Part shown: positions 32,662-43,114 of the stretch, piece by piece
How the letters are laid out: the number at the start of each line of letters is the position of its first letter
Position numbering within the stretch: position 1 is the first letter of the stretch
DNA from: Gallibacter intestinalis
Lineage (GTDB): Bacteria; Bacillota; Clostridia; Peptostreptococcales; Anaerovoracaceae
Direction: 5' to 3'
DNA length: 64,000 nucleotides
Assembly (NCBI RefSeq): GCF_014982745.1
Contig: NZ_JADCKA010000007.1
Coordinates: 1-64,000 of the forward strand
Translations under genes and position numbers: made by a program
The notes under the pieces: model-generated
Seen by the model: the letters and a program-made list of their open reading frames with translations, nothing else
Told to the model about the DNA's origin: nothing
Databases searched by the model: none

Positions 32662-33360
32662 TTACCTTTCCTTTATGTAGCTGACCGATACGCCGTCTCC
32701 AACGGGCAATATTGCCGTATCAACGTATCTGAGCCCCGTTATGTGGTCAAGAAAGGCTCTCATTTTCCTAATATTTGTCTTATGCTTATTGTAAATATCG
32801 TAGGAATCATCTATGGTCATACCTCGCATAAGCACATTATCACACATGATAATGCTTCCAGGCTTCACCATTTCCATAACAATATCCCAAAATTCTCTGT
32901 AGTGACTCTTTGACGCATCTATAAACACAAATCCGAAGGGATTGCGTTTTGATGACAAAACCTCTTCTCGCAAAGAAAGCAAGCTCTTTTTTGCATCGCC
33001 CCTAATTATTTCAACCCTATCCGAAAGTCCAAACTTTTCAACGGTTTCCATGGCTTTTTTATACATAAGAAAATCCTTTTCTAGTGAAACAATCTTGCTT
33101 TCGGGAAGGGTTTTAGCCATGACAGTAAGGCTGTAGCCTATGGCTGTTCCGATTTCAAGGATGTCCTCAGGTTTTAAGGCATTGAGATATGTAATCATAA
33201 GACTTTCCACATCCCTCTGCATTATGGGAACATACTTGTTTTCCGAATCAAGACGCATACGCCACAGCTTCTGATCAATTGGCCTGAACTTACGATCCAT
33301 GTAGTCAACCACATCGTCGTTTATTATATTTCGTTTACTGTAACTGTCCTTTTCCGTCAT
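32662..33360 (-). CDS. O-methyltransferase (YrrM/TrmR-like)
   Basis: A 232-residue SAM-dependent class I methyltransferase. Motif I is ILEIGTAIGYSLTVMA, followed by SLEKD and a metal-site aspartate in VFIDASKSHYREFW. The family resembles catechol O-methyltransferase, but in Bacillus the gene next to mltG and U32 genes (YrrM/TrmR) methylates 5-hydroxyuridine at tRNA position 34. The mltG - methyltransferase - U32 order seen here is the Bacillus order, which supports that tRNA role. The ribosome binding site is weak (AAAGAG). Confidence 0.86.
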   Translation of the reverse strand: MTEKDSYSKRNIINDDVVDYMDRKFRPIDQKLWRMRLDSENKYVPIMQRDVESLMITYLNALKPEDILEIGTAIGYSLTVMAKTLPESKIVSLEKDFLMYKKAMETVEKFGLSDRVEIIRGDAKKSLLSLREEVLSSKRNPFGFVFIDASKSHYREFWDIVMEMVKPGSIIMCDNVLMRGMTIDDSYDIYNKHKTNIRKMRAFLDHITGLRYVDTAILPVGDGVSVSYIKER

Positions 33361-33383
33361 TTTGTACTCTTTTATTATTACAC

Positions 33384-34454
33384 TTATTTTTTATCAGGAT
33401 GCTCCTTTATATATTTCTGATAAGCTTTATCGAAAGCTTCTTTATCCTTTAAAAATTCCTCATATGTTTCAGAGAAAACATTTGTGCCATCAAGCTTATC
33501 TGTTGCCACAAAGTACAGATAATCCGTATCTGCTGGATATAATGCAGCTTCTATGGATGTCAATCCCGGCGAACATATAGGTCCCGGCGGAAGTCCATTA
33601 TTTGTGTAAGGATTATAATCTGATTCAACCTGAGTATCCTCAAGACTGGCTTTGATTTTTTCCTCACCGGTTATATATGCAAGAATTGAATCCATCTGAA
33701 GAGGCATGCCTACTTCCAGTCTGTTGTATATTACACTGGCTACATTTTTCTTATCCTCATCGGTTTTAGCTTCTCTTTCTATTATGGAAGCCACCGTCAT
33801 AACCTCATGAACAGAAAGTCCTAGTTCCTCTGCTCTTTCGTAATATTCATCGGTGAACACCTTATCAAACTGCTTTAGCATTGTATCTATTACCGTATGA
33901 GCGTCTGCATCCATATCCACCTGATATGTTTCAGGATACAAAAATCCTTCCAGTCTTTCTGCTCCTGCAGGAGCGTCCTTGAGAAATTCATAGTCAAATT
34001 CACCGTTCATAACCTCATCATAAAATTCTTCCTTGGTTATGATATTGTTTTCCTCTAAAAGAGTTGCATCCTTGTCCAGATTATTGCCATCAGGAATTGT
34101 AAACATCTTGCCTACGATTTTACCGCTACATAAAAGCTCCATCTGTTCCTTCATGGACATGGACTTGCTTACAGCATACTGTCCTGCTTTATAATCCCCG
34201 TCGTATCCACCAATCTTTGATTTTACTTTAAAGAAGAAAGAGCTTTTAATCATGCCCTTTTCCTCAAGCATTGCCGCAATCTGACCTGTGGAACTTCCTT
34301 CTTCAACCTTTACAATTTCGTAATCCTTGCTGTTCTTATCCACCGGCCCTCCCATAACCATTGTTACAGATATTCCTGCAACAAAAGCTACGATGATGAT
34401 TGCAATTACAATAATAAGTGGTTTTTTATTTTTACCTTTCGCACTTGTTGCCAT
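33384..34454 (-). CDS. mltG: Endolytic murein transglycosylase MltG
   Basis: MltG cleaves nascent peptidoglycan strands and sets their length. It has a single N-terminal membrane helix (about 13-35), a LysM-like region and the YceG domain with the catalytic glutamate in VASIIEREAK and the downstream NNGLPPGPICSPG. The length of 356 residues is typical. AAAGGAG precedes the ATG. It lies after the efp terminator with no clear promoter of its own in the 30-base gap. Confidence 0.95.
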   Translation of the reverse strand: MATSAKGKNKKPLIIVIAIIIVAFVAGISVTMVMGGPVDKNSKDYEIVKVEEGSSTGQIAAMLEEKGMIKSSFFFKVKSKIGGYDGDYKAGQYAVSKSMSMKEQMELLCSGKIVGKMFTIPDGNNLDKDATLLEENNIITKEEFYDEVMNGEFDYEFLKDAPAGAERLEGFLYPETYQVDMDADAHTVIDTMLKQFDKVFTDEYYERAEELGLSVHEVMTVASIIEREAKTDEDKKNVASVIYNRLEVGMPLQMDSILAYITGEEKIKASLEDTQVESDYNPYTNNGLPPGPICSPGLTSIEAALYPADTDYLYFVATDKLDGTNVFSETYEEFLKDKEAFDKAYQKYIKEHPDKK

Positions 34455-34480
34455 GTGATCGGCAATCTCCTTTCAATTTT

Positions 34481-34507
34481 TAAAAGGGACGCAAAATATT
34501 GCGTCCC
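34481..34507 (-). terminator. Terminator after efp
   Basis: On the minus strand GGGACGCAA pairs perfectly with TTGCGTCCC around a four-base loop, followed by TTTTAAAAA. It lies between efp and mltG. Confidence 0.85.
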
Positions 34508-34523
34508 GTCTGTGATCATATGC

Positions 34524-35084
34524 TTATTTGGATCTTCCCAGATATTCACCTGTTCTTGTATCTATCTGTATGATCTCACCCTCTTCAATGAAGATAGGGA
34601 CCTGAACTGTGGCACCTGTTTCAACAGTTGCTGCCTTTGTTACATTTGTAGCCGTATCTCCCTTTACTCCAGGTTCTGTTTCAACTACCTTAAGGTCTAC
34701 GAAGTTAGGAGCTTCAACGAGGAAAGGCTGTCCCTGATAGAACTTCAGAGTAGCTTCGTCGTTTTCTCTCAGATACTTCATAGCTTCTTCGCACTGTTCT
34801 GCAGATACTGGAATCTGCTCATATGTTTCATTATCCATGAAGTAGTAAAGCTCACCATCACTGTACAGATACTGCATATGCTTTGTTTCAATATGCGCCT
34901 TAGGGAACTTATCGTTAGGGTTAAATGCTTCTTCCCTTGTAGCTCCTGTAAGGATGTTTCTGTATTTTGTTCTTACGAAAGCAGCACCTTTACCTGGTTT
35001 TACATGCTGAAAATCCAGGACTACATGTGGCTCTCCGTTGAGTTCAAAAGTAATACCTTTTCTGAAATCTCCTGCACTTATCAT
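34524..35084 (-). CDS. efp: Elongation factor P
   Basis: EF-P relieves ribosome stalling at polyproline stretches. The 186 residues comprise three beta-barrel domains; the tip loop [12 protein letters not shown] carries the lysine that is modified or used at the peptidyl-transferase centre. No epmA, epmB or ymfI modification gene is visible nearby. GGAG precedes the ATG. The gene has its own promoter and terminator and is probably transcribed alone. Confidence 0.97.
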   Translation of the reverse strand: MISAGDFRKGITFELNGEPHVVLDFQHVKPGKGAAFVRTKYRNILTGATREEAFNPNDKFPKAHIETKHMQYLYSDGELYYFMDNETYEQIPVSAEQCEEAMKYLRENDEATLKFYQGQPFLVEAPNFVDLKVVETEPGVKGDTATNVTKAATVETGATVQVPIFIEEGEIIQIDTRTGEYLGRSK

Positions 35085-35134
35085 TTATCTTTTCTCCGTT
35101 TCATATATGAATTTTTAATCTTTTAACGACATAT

Positions 35135-35163
35135 ATTATACCAAAACACGCATGTCTTGCCAA
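35135..35163 (-). promoter_or_regulatory. Promoter of efp
   Basis: TTGGCA (35163-35158) and a perfect TATAAT (35140-35135) on the minus strand are 17 bases apart. It lies just after the ylbF stop, and no terminator is visible between ylbF and this promoter. Confidence 0.85.
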
Positions 35164-35170
35164 TAGGTGG

Positions 35171-35497
35171 TTAAAGGTTTACCGTTTCTCCCAGAATATT
35201 ATATACATCCTGCATCATGATGGAAAAACGCATCTGACATTGCAAATACTGAGCAGCCGCCGGATCTGCCGTTACAATTTCAGTCAGCTTCTGTATGTTT
35301 TGCATCATATCCTGAGGAACTTCCTCGCCTAGCATCTGCTTTGTCTGCATCTGAATCTGTTTTTCCATAAAATCCTTCATCATTTTATCAAGTTCAGGAT
35401 TTTCTTTAATCTTATCGGAAGCCGCCTTGTACTGCTTGTATTCTTCGGATTCCTTTATAGCTTTGCTCAGATTGTGAGCTTCTTCATATACATTCAT
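35171..35497 (-). CDS. YlbF family regulator
   Basis: A 108-residue helical protein of the YlbF/YmcA group. In Bacillus subtilis these proteins form the Y-complex that directs RNase Y cleavage and affects competence, sporulation and biofilms. Here the gene begins three bases after the RNase J stop, so it is co-transcribed with a ribonuclease. No partner YmcA or YaaT gene is visible. Motifs are weak; the call rests on length and on helices such as NVYEEAHNLSKAIKESEEYK. Confidence 0.86.
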   Translation of the reverse strand: MNVYEEAHNLSKAIKESEEYKQYKAASDKIKENPELDKMMKDFMEKQIQMQTKQMLGEEVPQDMMQNIQKLTEIVTADPAAAQYLQCQMRFSIMMQDVYNILGETVNL

Positions 35498-35500
35498 TTG

Positions 35501-37246
35501 TTAAACCTCCATAAATATAGGCAATATTACCGGACTTCTCTGAGTCTTCGCATATATGAACTTTCTCATATCATCGCGAAGGCCGTTTTTAAGAGCGCTC
35601 CAGTCGTTTATTTTCTTATTTGCCCCAAGCATCTTTTCTAAGGAATTTCTTGCCACATCTGTAGCTTCCTCTATGAGATCTTCGTTTTCTCTCACATATA
35701 CAAAACCTCTGGATATTATATCCGGGCCTGCCAGTATCTGTCCCGAACCTCTGTTGATAGTTGCAACCACAATAATCAATCCGGATTCGGAAAGCATCCT
35801 TCTGTCTCGAAGCACTATGTTGCCCACATCGCCAACACCAAGACCATCTACCATGACTGCTCCTGCAGGTACCGCTTCTTTTTTAACAGCCGCAGACCTT
35901 CTGTCCAGTTCAAGGCAGTCTCCGTTTTCCATGATGAAAATATTTTTCTTGTTCATGCCAAGATCCATGGCTATTTCTGCTGCAGCTTCCAAATGCCTGT
36001 ATTCACCGTGAACTGGCATAAAGAATTTTGGCTTTATCAGGGAATGTATCAGCTTGAGCTCTTCTCTGCAGGCATGTCCCGATACATGGGTATCTGCTAT
36101 ATCAGAGTAGATTACTTGCGCTCCCTTTTCGATAAGTCTGTTTACGACATTTGACACCATCTTCTCATTACCCGGTACCGGCGTTGAGCTTAGGATTATA
36201 ACGTCGTTTCTCTTTATCTCTATTGCCTTATGTTCAGAGTTTGCCATTCTGGCCAGTGCAGACATCGGCTCACCCTGGCTACCTGTAGTTATTATTACAA
36301 GCTCATTATCAGGAATGTTTCTTGTCTTGTTTATATCTACAATAGTTCCTGCCGGAATTTTAAGATATCCAAGAGCTATGGCAAGGCCAACGACATTTAC
36401 CATACTCCTTCCGGAGAATGCAACCTTTCTTCCAAACTTCACCGCATTGTCCACAATTTTTTGTATCCTGTGCACATTTGACGAGAAAGTAGATACTATG
36501 ATTCTTGTGGTAGCATTTCTGAAAATACTTTCAAGAGTATCTCCTACCTTCTTTTCCGATTCAGTAAAGCCCGGTCTTGTGGCATTTGTACTATCTGACA
36601 TCATCAGAAGTACACCCTTTGAACCAAGTTCAGCTAGCTTTGAAAGATCAATAGGCTCACCATCAACAGGAGTATAGTCGATTTTGAAATCCCCCGTATG
36701 GAATATCCTTCCCACTGGTGTATCTATGGAAAGACAGATTGAGTCTGCTATAGAATGAGTAGTTCTTATGGTTTCAACTTTAAAGACTCCTAAGTTAATT
36801 CTGTCTCCTGCGTTGATATTATGAAGCTTGCCGTGTCTTATTCCGTGTTCTTCAAACTTATTTTTTATAAGTCCTATAGGAAGTCTTGTGCCGTACACCG
36901 GCACATTAAGCTTCTGAATCAGATAAGGTACAGCGCCTATATGATCTTCATGACCGTGGGTTATAACAAGACCTCTTATTTTAGATGCGTTCTTTTCAAG
37001 ATATGTAAAATCAGGAATTACCACATCTATACCGAACATGTCATCATCAGGGAAGGACAATCCGCAGTCCACTAGCATAATGTCATTACCGTACTCGAAG
37101 GCCGTAATGTTTTTTCCGATTTCATTAAGGCCTCCAAGGGGTATAACTTTAAGCTTCTTTTCGTCTCTGTTTTTCTGCTTAGGCAAAAATGATTTTTTAT
37201 TTTTGCCGTATCTGTTATCTTTTTGTTTTTCCTTTTCTTTTTCCAT
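35501..37246 (-). CDS. rnj: Ribonuclease J
   Basis: A metallo-beta-lactamase/beta-CASP ribonuclease with 5'-3' exonuclease and endonuclease activity, central to mRNA turnover in Firmicutes. The zinc motif THGHEDHIG is complete, and the beta-CASP region includes GSQGEPMSAL and VHGEYRHLEAAA. At 581 residues, with a basic lysine-rich N-terminal extension of about 30, it is close to RNase J1. AAAGGA precedes the ATG at 37246, and part of this site can pair in a small hairpin (GTCCT with AGGAC, 37251-37266). It follows leuS by 27 bases. Confidence 0.96.
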   Translation of the reverse strand: MEKEKEKQKDNRYGKNKKSFLPKQKNRDEKKLKVIPLGGLNEIGKNITAFEYGNDIMLVDCGLSFPDDDMFGIDVVIPDFTYLEKNASKIRGLVITHGHEDHIGAVPYLIQKLNVPVYGTRLPIGLIKNKFEEHGIRHGKLHNINAGDRINLGVFKVETIRTTHSIADSICLSIDTPVGRIFHTGDFKIDYTPVDGEPIDLSKLAELGSKGVLLMMSDSTNATRPGFTESEKKVGDTLESIFRNATTRIIVSTFSSNVHRIQKIVDNAVKFGRKVAFSGRSMVNVVGLAIALGYLKIPAGTIVDINKTRNIPDNELVIITTGSQGEPMSALARMANSEHKAIEIKRNDVIILSSTPVPGNEKMVSNVVNRLIEKGAQVIYSDIADTHVSGHACREELKLIHSLIKPKFFMPVHGEYRHLEAAAEIAMDLGMNKKNIFIMENGDCLELDRRSAAVKKEAVPAGAVMVDGLGVGDVGNIVLRDRRMLSESGLIIVVATINRGSGQILAGPDIISRGFVYVRENEDLIEEATDVARNSLEKMLGANKKINDWSALKNGLRDDMRKFIYAKTQRSPVILPIFMEV

Positions 37247-37273
37247 TATCCGTCCTTTCCAGAGGACCGGAGA

Positions 37274-39745
37274 TTATTTAACTACAATATTTACCAGTTT
37301 GCCCGGAACGGCGATGACTTTAACGACGTCCTTACCATCTACCAGTTCCTTAACCGCTTCATCGGCCAGGCAAGTTTTCTCCAGTTCCTCTTTTGTCAGT
37401 CCGCTGTCAACATTCATCTTATGCTTAAGCTTACCGTTGATCTGGACTACAACTTCGACAGTGTCTTTAACAAGGGCGGATTCGTCTGCCTTTGGCCACT
37501 TCTGAAGATGTACCGACTCTTCATAGCCAGCTCCATGCCACATTTCCTCACAAAGATGTGGTGTAAATGGAGCCATCATAAGTATGAGCTTTTCTACCAC
37601 ATCTCTGAACAGAGGAGCATTGAAGTCTTCTCTTTCCTTGTACTTATACATGGTATTTACAAGCTCCATAATGGACGCTATCGCCGTGTTAAAGTTAAAT
37701 CTGTCACCTATATCACTACCGACCTTTTTAATAGTCGAGTTGAGAACAAAATTAAGTTCTTTATCTGCATCGCTCTTTACGCTGCTGTCTGCCTTTACAT
37801 CTCCGTAATCTCTGACAAATTCATAAACCATCTTATATACTCTGTTTATGAATCTGAATGAGCCTTCAACTCCAGCATCGGACCAATCAAGTTCCTTTTC
37901 TGGCGGAGCTGCAAAGAGTATGAACAGACGAGCTGTATCTGCGCCGTATTTTTCAATAATTTCAGCAGGTGTAACCACATTACCTATGGATTTACTCATC
38001 TTTCTGCCGTCTTTAATTACCATTCCCTGTGTCAGCAGATTCTGGAATGGTTCTGTATGTTCCACAAGACCCAGATCATAGAAAGCCATCTGGAAGAATC
38101 TTGCATACATCAGATGGAGTATCGCATGCTCAACGCCGCCGATGTACTGGTCAACATTCATCCAATATTTTGCCTTATCTTTATTAAAGGCTTCCTTATC
38201 GTTGTTTGCATCACAATATCTCAGGAAATACCAAGATGAATCGAGGAATGTATCCATTGTATCCATTTCTCTTCTTGCCTTTTTACCACACTTAGGGCAG
38301 GTAACCTCAGCAAATACCTTGCTTGTTGTAAGTGGTGATTCACCCTTTCCTGTAAATTCCACATCTGTAGGCAGCATTACAGGCAGATTTTCTTCCTTTT
38401 CAGGAACCCAACCGCAATCATCACAGTAAATCATAGGAATTGGAGTTCCCCAGTATCTCTGTCTTGAAATAAGCCAGTCTCTGAGCTTGTAGTTTACGGT
38501 TTTCTTTCCGAGGCCTTCCTTTTCCAGCTTAGCTGTAACCTTTTCTATGGCCTCCTGATTATCCATTCCGTCAAATTCTCCGGAATTTATCATCTTACCT
38601 TCTGCTGCAAAGGCTTCCTTAAGATTATTTACATCTATTTCAGGGTTCTGAGGGTCAACTACAGGTATTATTTCCAGATCAAATTTCTTTGCAAAGTCAA
38701 AGTCTCTCTGGTCATGAGCAGGTACGCCCATGATTGCTCCTGTACCGTAGCCCATAAGTACATAGTCTGAAATGAAAATAGGAACTTTTGCTCCGTTTAC
38801 AGGATTTATACAATATCTTCCGATAAATACACCGGTTTTTTCAGCTGTTGTGCTAGTTCTCTCGATTTCGCTCATATGCTGAACCTTATCAAGATACTCG
38901 TCAACGGCCTTTTCATATTCAGTACCTTCAACAAGCTCTTTTACAAAAGGATGTTCCGGTGCCAGTACCATAAATGTTGTTCCGTAAATAGTGTCAGGTC
39001 TTGTAGTAAATATTTCAAGCTCTTTATCGAAACCTTCAATCTTAAATCTTGCTTCTGCACCCTCCGATCTACCAATCCAGTTTCTCTGCATCAGCTTAAC
39101 CTTGTTAGGCCATCCAGGAAGATTATCAAGACCATCAAGCAATCTTTCAGCGTAATCGGTAATTTTAAAATACCACTGGGAGAGGCTCTTTTTGCCCACC
39201 AGGCTGCCGCATCTTTCGCACTTACCGTCTACAACCTGCTCATTTGCCAGTACTGTCTGACAGCTTGGACACCAGTTTACAGGATTTTCCTTTTTGTAGG
39301 CCAGTCCTTTATTATAGAACTGAATAAAGATCCACTGCATCCATCTATAATAATCAGGCTTGCATGTGGCAAGACTTCTATCCCAGTCATAGGAAAGTCC
39401 CAGCTCCTTAAGCTGCTGAGTCATTTCGTCCATATTTTCATATGTCCATTTTGCAGGCTCAACGCCGTGTTTGATTGCCGCGTTTTCCGCAGGCAGGCCG
39501 AAGGCGTCATAGCCCATAGGATGAAGGACATTATAACCTTCCATTGTTTTATATCTAGCCAGAACATCGCCGATGGAATAATTACGAACATGTCCCATGT
39601 GAAGCTTACCTGAAGGATACGGGAACATTTCAAGTACATAGTACTTTTCCTTGCTCTCATCCTCAGTCACTTTGTAGATGTCGCTATCTGCCCATTCTTT
39701 CTGCCATTTCTTTTCAACTTCCGCAAAATTATACTTCTCATTCAT
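37274..39745 (-). CDS. leuS: Leucine--tRNA ligase
   Basis: A class I synthetase of 823 residues that charges tRNA-Leu. The HIGH-type motif is [14 protein letters not shown], the KMSKS motif is [12 protein letters not shown], and zinc-like cysteine pairs (CPSC, CERCG) lie near residue 160. The CP1 editing domain is present. The ATG overlaps the end of the yqeK-rsfS gene by eight bases, so there is no leader and no T-box. Confidence 0.97.
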   Translation of the reverse strand: MNEKYNFAEVEKKWQKEWADSDIYKVTEDESKEKYYVLEMFPYPSGKLHMGHVRNYSIGDVLARYKTMEGYNVLHPMGYDAFGLPAENAAIKHGVEPAKWTYENMDEMTQQLKELGLSYDWDRSLATCKPDYYRWMQWIFIQFYNKGLAYKKENPVNWCPSCQTVLANEQVVDGKCERCGSLVGKKSLSQWYFKITDYAERLLDGLDNLPGWPNKVKLMQRNWIGRSEGAEARFKIEGFDKELEIFTTRPDTIYGTTFMVLAPEHPFVKELVEGTEYEKAVDEYLDKVQHMSEIERTSTTAEKTGVFIGRYCINPVNGAKVPIFISDYVLMGYGTGAIMGVPAHDQRDFDFAKKFDLEIIPVVDPQNPEIDVNNLKEAFAAEGKMINSGEFDGMDNQEAIEKVTAKLEKEGLGKKTVNYKLRDWLISRQRYWGTPIPMIYCDDCGWVPEKEENLPVMLPTDVEFTGKGESPLTTSKVFAEVTCPKCGKKARREMDTMDTFLDSSWYFLRYCDANNDKEAFNKDKAKYWMNVDQYIGGVEHAILHLMYARFFQMAFYDLGLVEHTEPFQNLLTQGMVIKDGRKMSKSIGNVVTPAEIIEKYGADTARLFILFAAPPEKELDWSDAGVEGSFRFINRVYKMVYEFVRDYGDVKADSSVKSDADKELNFVLNSTIKKVGSDIGDRFNFNTAIASIMELVNTMYKYKEREDFNAPLFRDVVEKLILMMAPFTPHLCEEMWHGAGYEESVHLQKWPKADESALVKDTVEVVVQINGKLKHKMNVDSGLTKEELEKTCLADEAVKELVDGKDVVKVIAVPGKLVNIVVK

Positions 39746-40721
39746 TTCCCTTTACCTCCCAACTAAGAGTATTGCAATCGGCCCATACTTTTTCAATGTT
39801 GTATCTGTCTCTTTTTTCTGCTGTCAGAACATTGACGATGATATCTCCATAATCCATCAAAATCCAGCCTGATTCCTTTTTACCTTCGATGCTTTTTACT
39901 AGCAAACCTTCCTGAGCCAGTCTGTCTTCCACTTCATCAATCAGCGCACCGACAGACCTTTCATTTAACCCTGTGGCTAAAATAAGATAATCAGCTATGG
40001 ATGATTTTTCAGCAATATCGAATATAATGATATCTTCAGCTTTTTTGCTGTCAAGAGTCTCTGCCGCCAGCAGAGCGTAATCCTTACTGTTCATATGATT
40101 TCCGTCTCTTTCCTTTCTGAAATCGTCAATCTGTTCTTCAAACCATTCTCTGGCTCTGAGCGTGTCCTCATCAATATATGAAACACCCTTTTCTTTAAGA
40201 TGCTCCACTGTATCTGTAAGTGACTTTAGACATCCTCTGTCCAGATCCTCGTATGTAGCTTTCCTTATTGCTTCAACACCGTTATAAACTCTTGTTGGTT
40301 CTATGGCATCTGCTATAAACACAATCTTTTCAGTCTTACTCATACCGGCTCTTCCGGTGGTATGATATGAAACTGCATTTATTATGTCTTCGTCGTCGAT
40401 ACCCCACTCGTGCTTCAGCAAAGCCGCCGCAATCTTGCCGTGGGAAAGATTCGGTGAGTCAATGTATTTTTCATCAAAACCGAATTTCCTTACAAGAGCA
40501 TTTAGCTCTTCGTTAGGAAGCTCCTTTACCACGTCGTGAAAAATGGCAGCCGTCACGCATTTTTCCATGTCACCTCCGTACATCTGGCAAAGTTTTTCTG
40601 CCTCGGAGACGACATTTACCGTATGATTCCATCTTTTATCTGAAAGATGGCTTTTTACATACTTTTCAATCTCTTTTCTGTAGTTTTTATCTCTATAGTC
40701 CTTATTTGATATACAGTCCAT
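39738..40721 (-). CDS. Fusion of YqeK (HD hydrolase) and ribosome silencing factor RsfS
   Basis: A 327-residue protein. Residues 15-205 are YqeK, an HD-domain hydrolase that cleaves diadenosine tetraphosphate to ADP (His62-Asp63 in IFHDVVKE, then [11 protein letters not shown]). Residues 211-322 are RsfS, which binds L14 and blocks subunit joining when nutrients are short ([19 protein letters not shown]). The two are separate adjacent genes in most Firmicutes, in the order nadD-yqeK-rsfS. Here no stop separates them. An internal ATG at codon 210 (40094), with AAAGGA and GGAA upstream, could also give a free RsfS. The start overlaps nadD by about 20 bases and has a closely spaced AAAGGA. Confidence 0.92.
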   Translation of the reverse strand: MDCISNKDYRDKNYRKEIEKYVKSHLSDKRWNHTVNVVSEAEKLCQMYGGDMEKCVTAAIFHDVVKELPNEELNALVRKFGFDEKYIDSPNLSHGKIAAALLKHEWGIDDEDIINAVSYHTTGRAGMSKTEKIVFIADAIEPTRVYNGVEAIRKATYEDLDRGCLKSLTDTVEHLKEKGVSYIDEDTLRAREWFEEQIDDFRKERDGNHMNSKDYALLAAETLDSKKAEDIIIFDIAEKSSIADYLILATGLNERSVGALIDEVEDRLAQEGLLVKSIEGKKESGWILMDYGDIIVNVLTAEKRDRYNIEKVWADCNTLSWEVKGNE

Positions 40722-41310
40722 TTTCCTTTATATACCTTTCCACTCCCGGAGTCACCAGATCCGAGATATCCTTCCCGTCTCTCAGCCTTTCCCGTATCTC
40801 CGTGGATGATATGTGAAATCTCCTGTTATCTATTTTTATTATTTCGGTTCCGTACAGTTCCGAAAGTCTTTTTATTTCCGCCTCCAGTTCATCCTCTCTG
40901 TAGCCAGGTCTTACGCCTACTATGAACCGGTTTTCGGAAATCAGCTCCTCTGAATTTTTCCAACGGGATATTTCCAGAAACGAGTCTGTTCCGGATATGA
41001 AAAACACCTGAGTTTCATCTCCAGCCTGTCTTTTTGCCTCTCTCATTGTCAAATATGTATAGGAAAGTTCTTCCTGTCGCATCTCCCAATCGGAGACCTC
41101 AAGCTCGGCTATGTTTTCCACTGCTGCTTTAAGCATATTAAGCCTGTGATTATTTCCCGCCGTTTTAGCATCTATCTTAAATGGCTGAACTCTGGCTGGC
41201 ATAAGTATTACCTTTGTTAGATTGGCTTGTCTTGCCGCATCCAACGCCAGATTTATATGCCCTCTGTGGCACGGATCAAAGGAGCCGCCCATTATGCCTA
41301 TTTTTTTCAT
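40702..41310 (-). CDS. nadD: Nicotinate-nucleotide adenylyltransferase
   Basis: NadD makes deamido-NAD from nicotinate mononucleotide and ATP in NAD synthesis. The 202 residues have the nucleotidyltransferase motif GGSFDPCHRGHINLA at the N-terminus and the C-terminal ISSTEIRERLRDG. AAGGCGG precedes the ATG. It follows aspS by 11 bases and overlaps the yqeK-rsfS fusion. Confidence 0.96.
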   Translation of the reverse strand: MKKIGIMGGSFDPCHRGHINLALDAARQANLTKVILMPARVQPFKIDAKTAGNNHRLNMLKAAVENIAELEVSDWEMRQEELSYTYLTMREAKRQAGDETQVFFISGTDSFLEISRWKNSEELISENRFIVGVRPGYREDELEAEIKRLSELYGTEIIKIDNRRFHISSTEIRERLRDGKDISDLVTPGVERYIKENGLYIK

Positions 41311-41321
41311 AAGATGCCGCC

Positions 41322-43094
41322 TTATTTTGCAGAGCCTCTCTTAAGTCCAAGCTCTGCCAACTGCTCATCGGTAACCGCACCTGGTGCTTCGGATACCATA
41401 CACTGAGCCGCCTGGTTTTTAGGAAATGCCATAACTTCCCTTATGCTGCTTTCCCCTGCCAAAAGCATCACCATTCTGTCAAGACCATAGGCAAGACCGC
41501 CGTGAGGTGGTGCACCGTACTTAAATGCTTCTACCAGGAATCCGAATTTTTCTTTTATCTCTTCATCGGTTATTCCCAGTATCTTAAACATCTTTGTCTG
41601 CAGTTCTTGGTCATGAATCCTTATGGAACCTCCGCCCAGTTCTACACCGTTTAGAACAATATCATAGGCATTGGCTTTAACCTTTTCAGGCTCAGTATCC
41701 AGCATCGGTATATCTTCCGCTTTAGGAGAAGTGAACGGATGATGCATAGGGCTCAGCTCTCCTGTTTCGTCATCTGTTTCAAAGAGTGGGAAGTCAACAA
41801 CCCACAGCAGTTCAAAACGACTATCATCTAAAAGTCCCATTTCTCCTGCGATATGTCTTCTCAAAAAGCCCAGTGTATCAAATACAACCTTAGGTCTGTC
41901 AGAGCAGATGAGAATCAAATCTCCTGCTTTTGCTCCGAAAACATCTGCAATTTCCTTAAGTTCATCCTGAGAGAAGAATTTGTTAACCGATGAACTTATT
42001 TCATCATCAGCTACCTTTATCCACACAAGGCCCTTTGCACCATAGCTCTTGCATGCTTCAATAAGCTTGTCTATTTTCTTTCTTGTATAAAGTTCTGCTC
42101 CGCCGTCTATGCAGATACCGCGAACATCTCCACCCGCCTCAAGGGCATCGGTAAATACTTTGAACTCACATCCTGCCACGATATCATTTAGCTTTTTAAG
42201 CTCAAAGCCAAATCTTACATCCGGCTTATCGCTACCGTATCTTTCCATGGCCTCATCATAGGTCATTCTAGGAAGCGGAAGCTTTATATCTATATTCATT
42301 ACATCTTTAAAGAGTTTCTTTAAAAATCCTTCGTTAACGGCGATGACATCATCCTGATCCACAAATGACATTTCCAGGTCAATCTGTGTAAATTCCGGCT
42401 GTCTATCCGCTCTGAGGTCTTCATCTCTAAAGCATTTAGCGATCTGCACATATCTGTCTGTACCACCTACCATCAAAAGCTGCTTAAACAGCTGAGGTGA
42501 CTGTGGTAATGCATAGAAATGTTCATGATGTACTCGCGAAGGTACCAGAAAGTCTCTTGCGCCTTCCGGTGTAGGCTTTACGAGCATCGGTGTTTCCACT
42601 TCTGTAAAACCGCTGTCATAAAAATAGTCTCTGGCACATTTTGTTATTTTGTTTCTGAAAGTCAGATTTTCCTGCATCTTCTTTTTTCTCAAATCAAGAT
42701 ATCTGTATTTCAGTCTCAGATTGTCGTCAACCTTATCGTCATCCCTAATGTAAATAGGAGGAGTTTCCGACTTATTGTATATAACCAGATCCTTTACAAA
42801 TACTTCGATGTCGCCGGTTGCAAGTTCCTTGTTTACAGACTGTCTTTCTCTGACAACTCCCTTAACTCCGACAACATATTCGCTTCTCAAGGTATCAGCC
42901 ATATTAAATAGTTCTTCAGGAATCTTATCATCAAATACTATCTGAACTATTCCGGTTTTATCCCTAAGATCGCAGAAGATAAGTCCGCCAAGATTTCTTC
43001 TTTTGGCAATCCATCCGTTTAAGACTACCTTTTCCCCTATATCAGAGGCATCCAGCGTCCCGCACATATGCGTTCTTTTGAATATGTTTGACAT
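41322..43094 (-). CDS. aspS: Aspartate--tRNA ligase
   Basis: A class II synthetase of 590 residues. The N-terminal OB anticodon-binding domain begins at CGTLDASDIGEKVVLNGW, the large bacterial insertion domain follows motif 2 (FRDEDLRADRQPEFTQID), and motif 3 is GLAYGLDRMVMLLAG. It lies 20 bases after hisS, a conserved pair. Whether it is discriminating or also charges tRNA-Asn depends on GatCAB elsewhere in the genome. Confidence 0.97.
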   Translation of the reverse strand: MSNIFKRTHMCGTLDASDIGEKVVLNGWIAKRRNLGGLIFCDLRDKTGIVQIVFDDKIPEELFNMADTLRSEYVVGVKGVVRERQSVNKELATGDIEVFVKDLVIYNKSETPPIYIRDDDKVDDNLRLKYRYLDLRKKKMQENLTFRNKITKCARDYFYDSGFTEVETPMLVKPTPEGARDFLVPSRVHHEHFYALPQSPQLFKQLLMVGGTDRYVQIAKCFRDEDLRADRQPEFTQIDLEMSFVDQDDVIAVNEGFLKKLFKDVMNIDIKLPLPRMTYDEAMERYGSDKPDVRFGFELKKLNDIVAGCEFKVFTDALEAGGDVRGICIDGGAELYTRKKIDKLIEACKSYGAKGLVWIKVADDEISSSVNKFFSQDELKEIADVFGAKAGDLILICSDRPKVVFDTLGFLRRHIAGEMGLLDDSRFELLWVVDFPLFETDDETGELSPMHHPFTSPKAEDIPMLDTEPEKVKANAYDIVLNGVELGGGSIRIHDQELQTKMFKILGITDEEIKEKFGFLVEAFKYGAPPHGGLAYGLDRMVMLLAGESSIREVMAFPKNQAAQCMVSEAPGAVTDEQLAELGLKRGSAK

Positions 43095-43114
43095 TTTTAT
43101 CCTCTCCTAACAAT

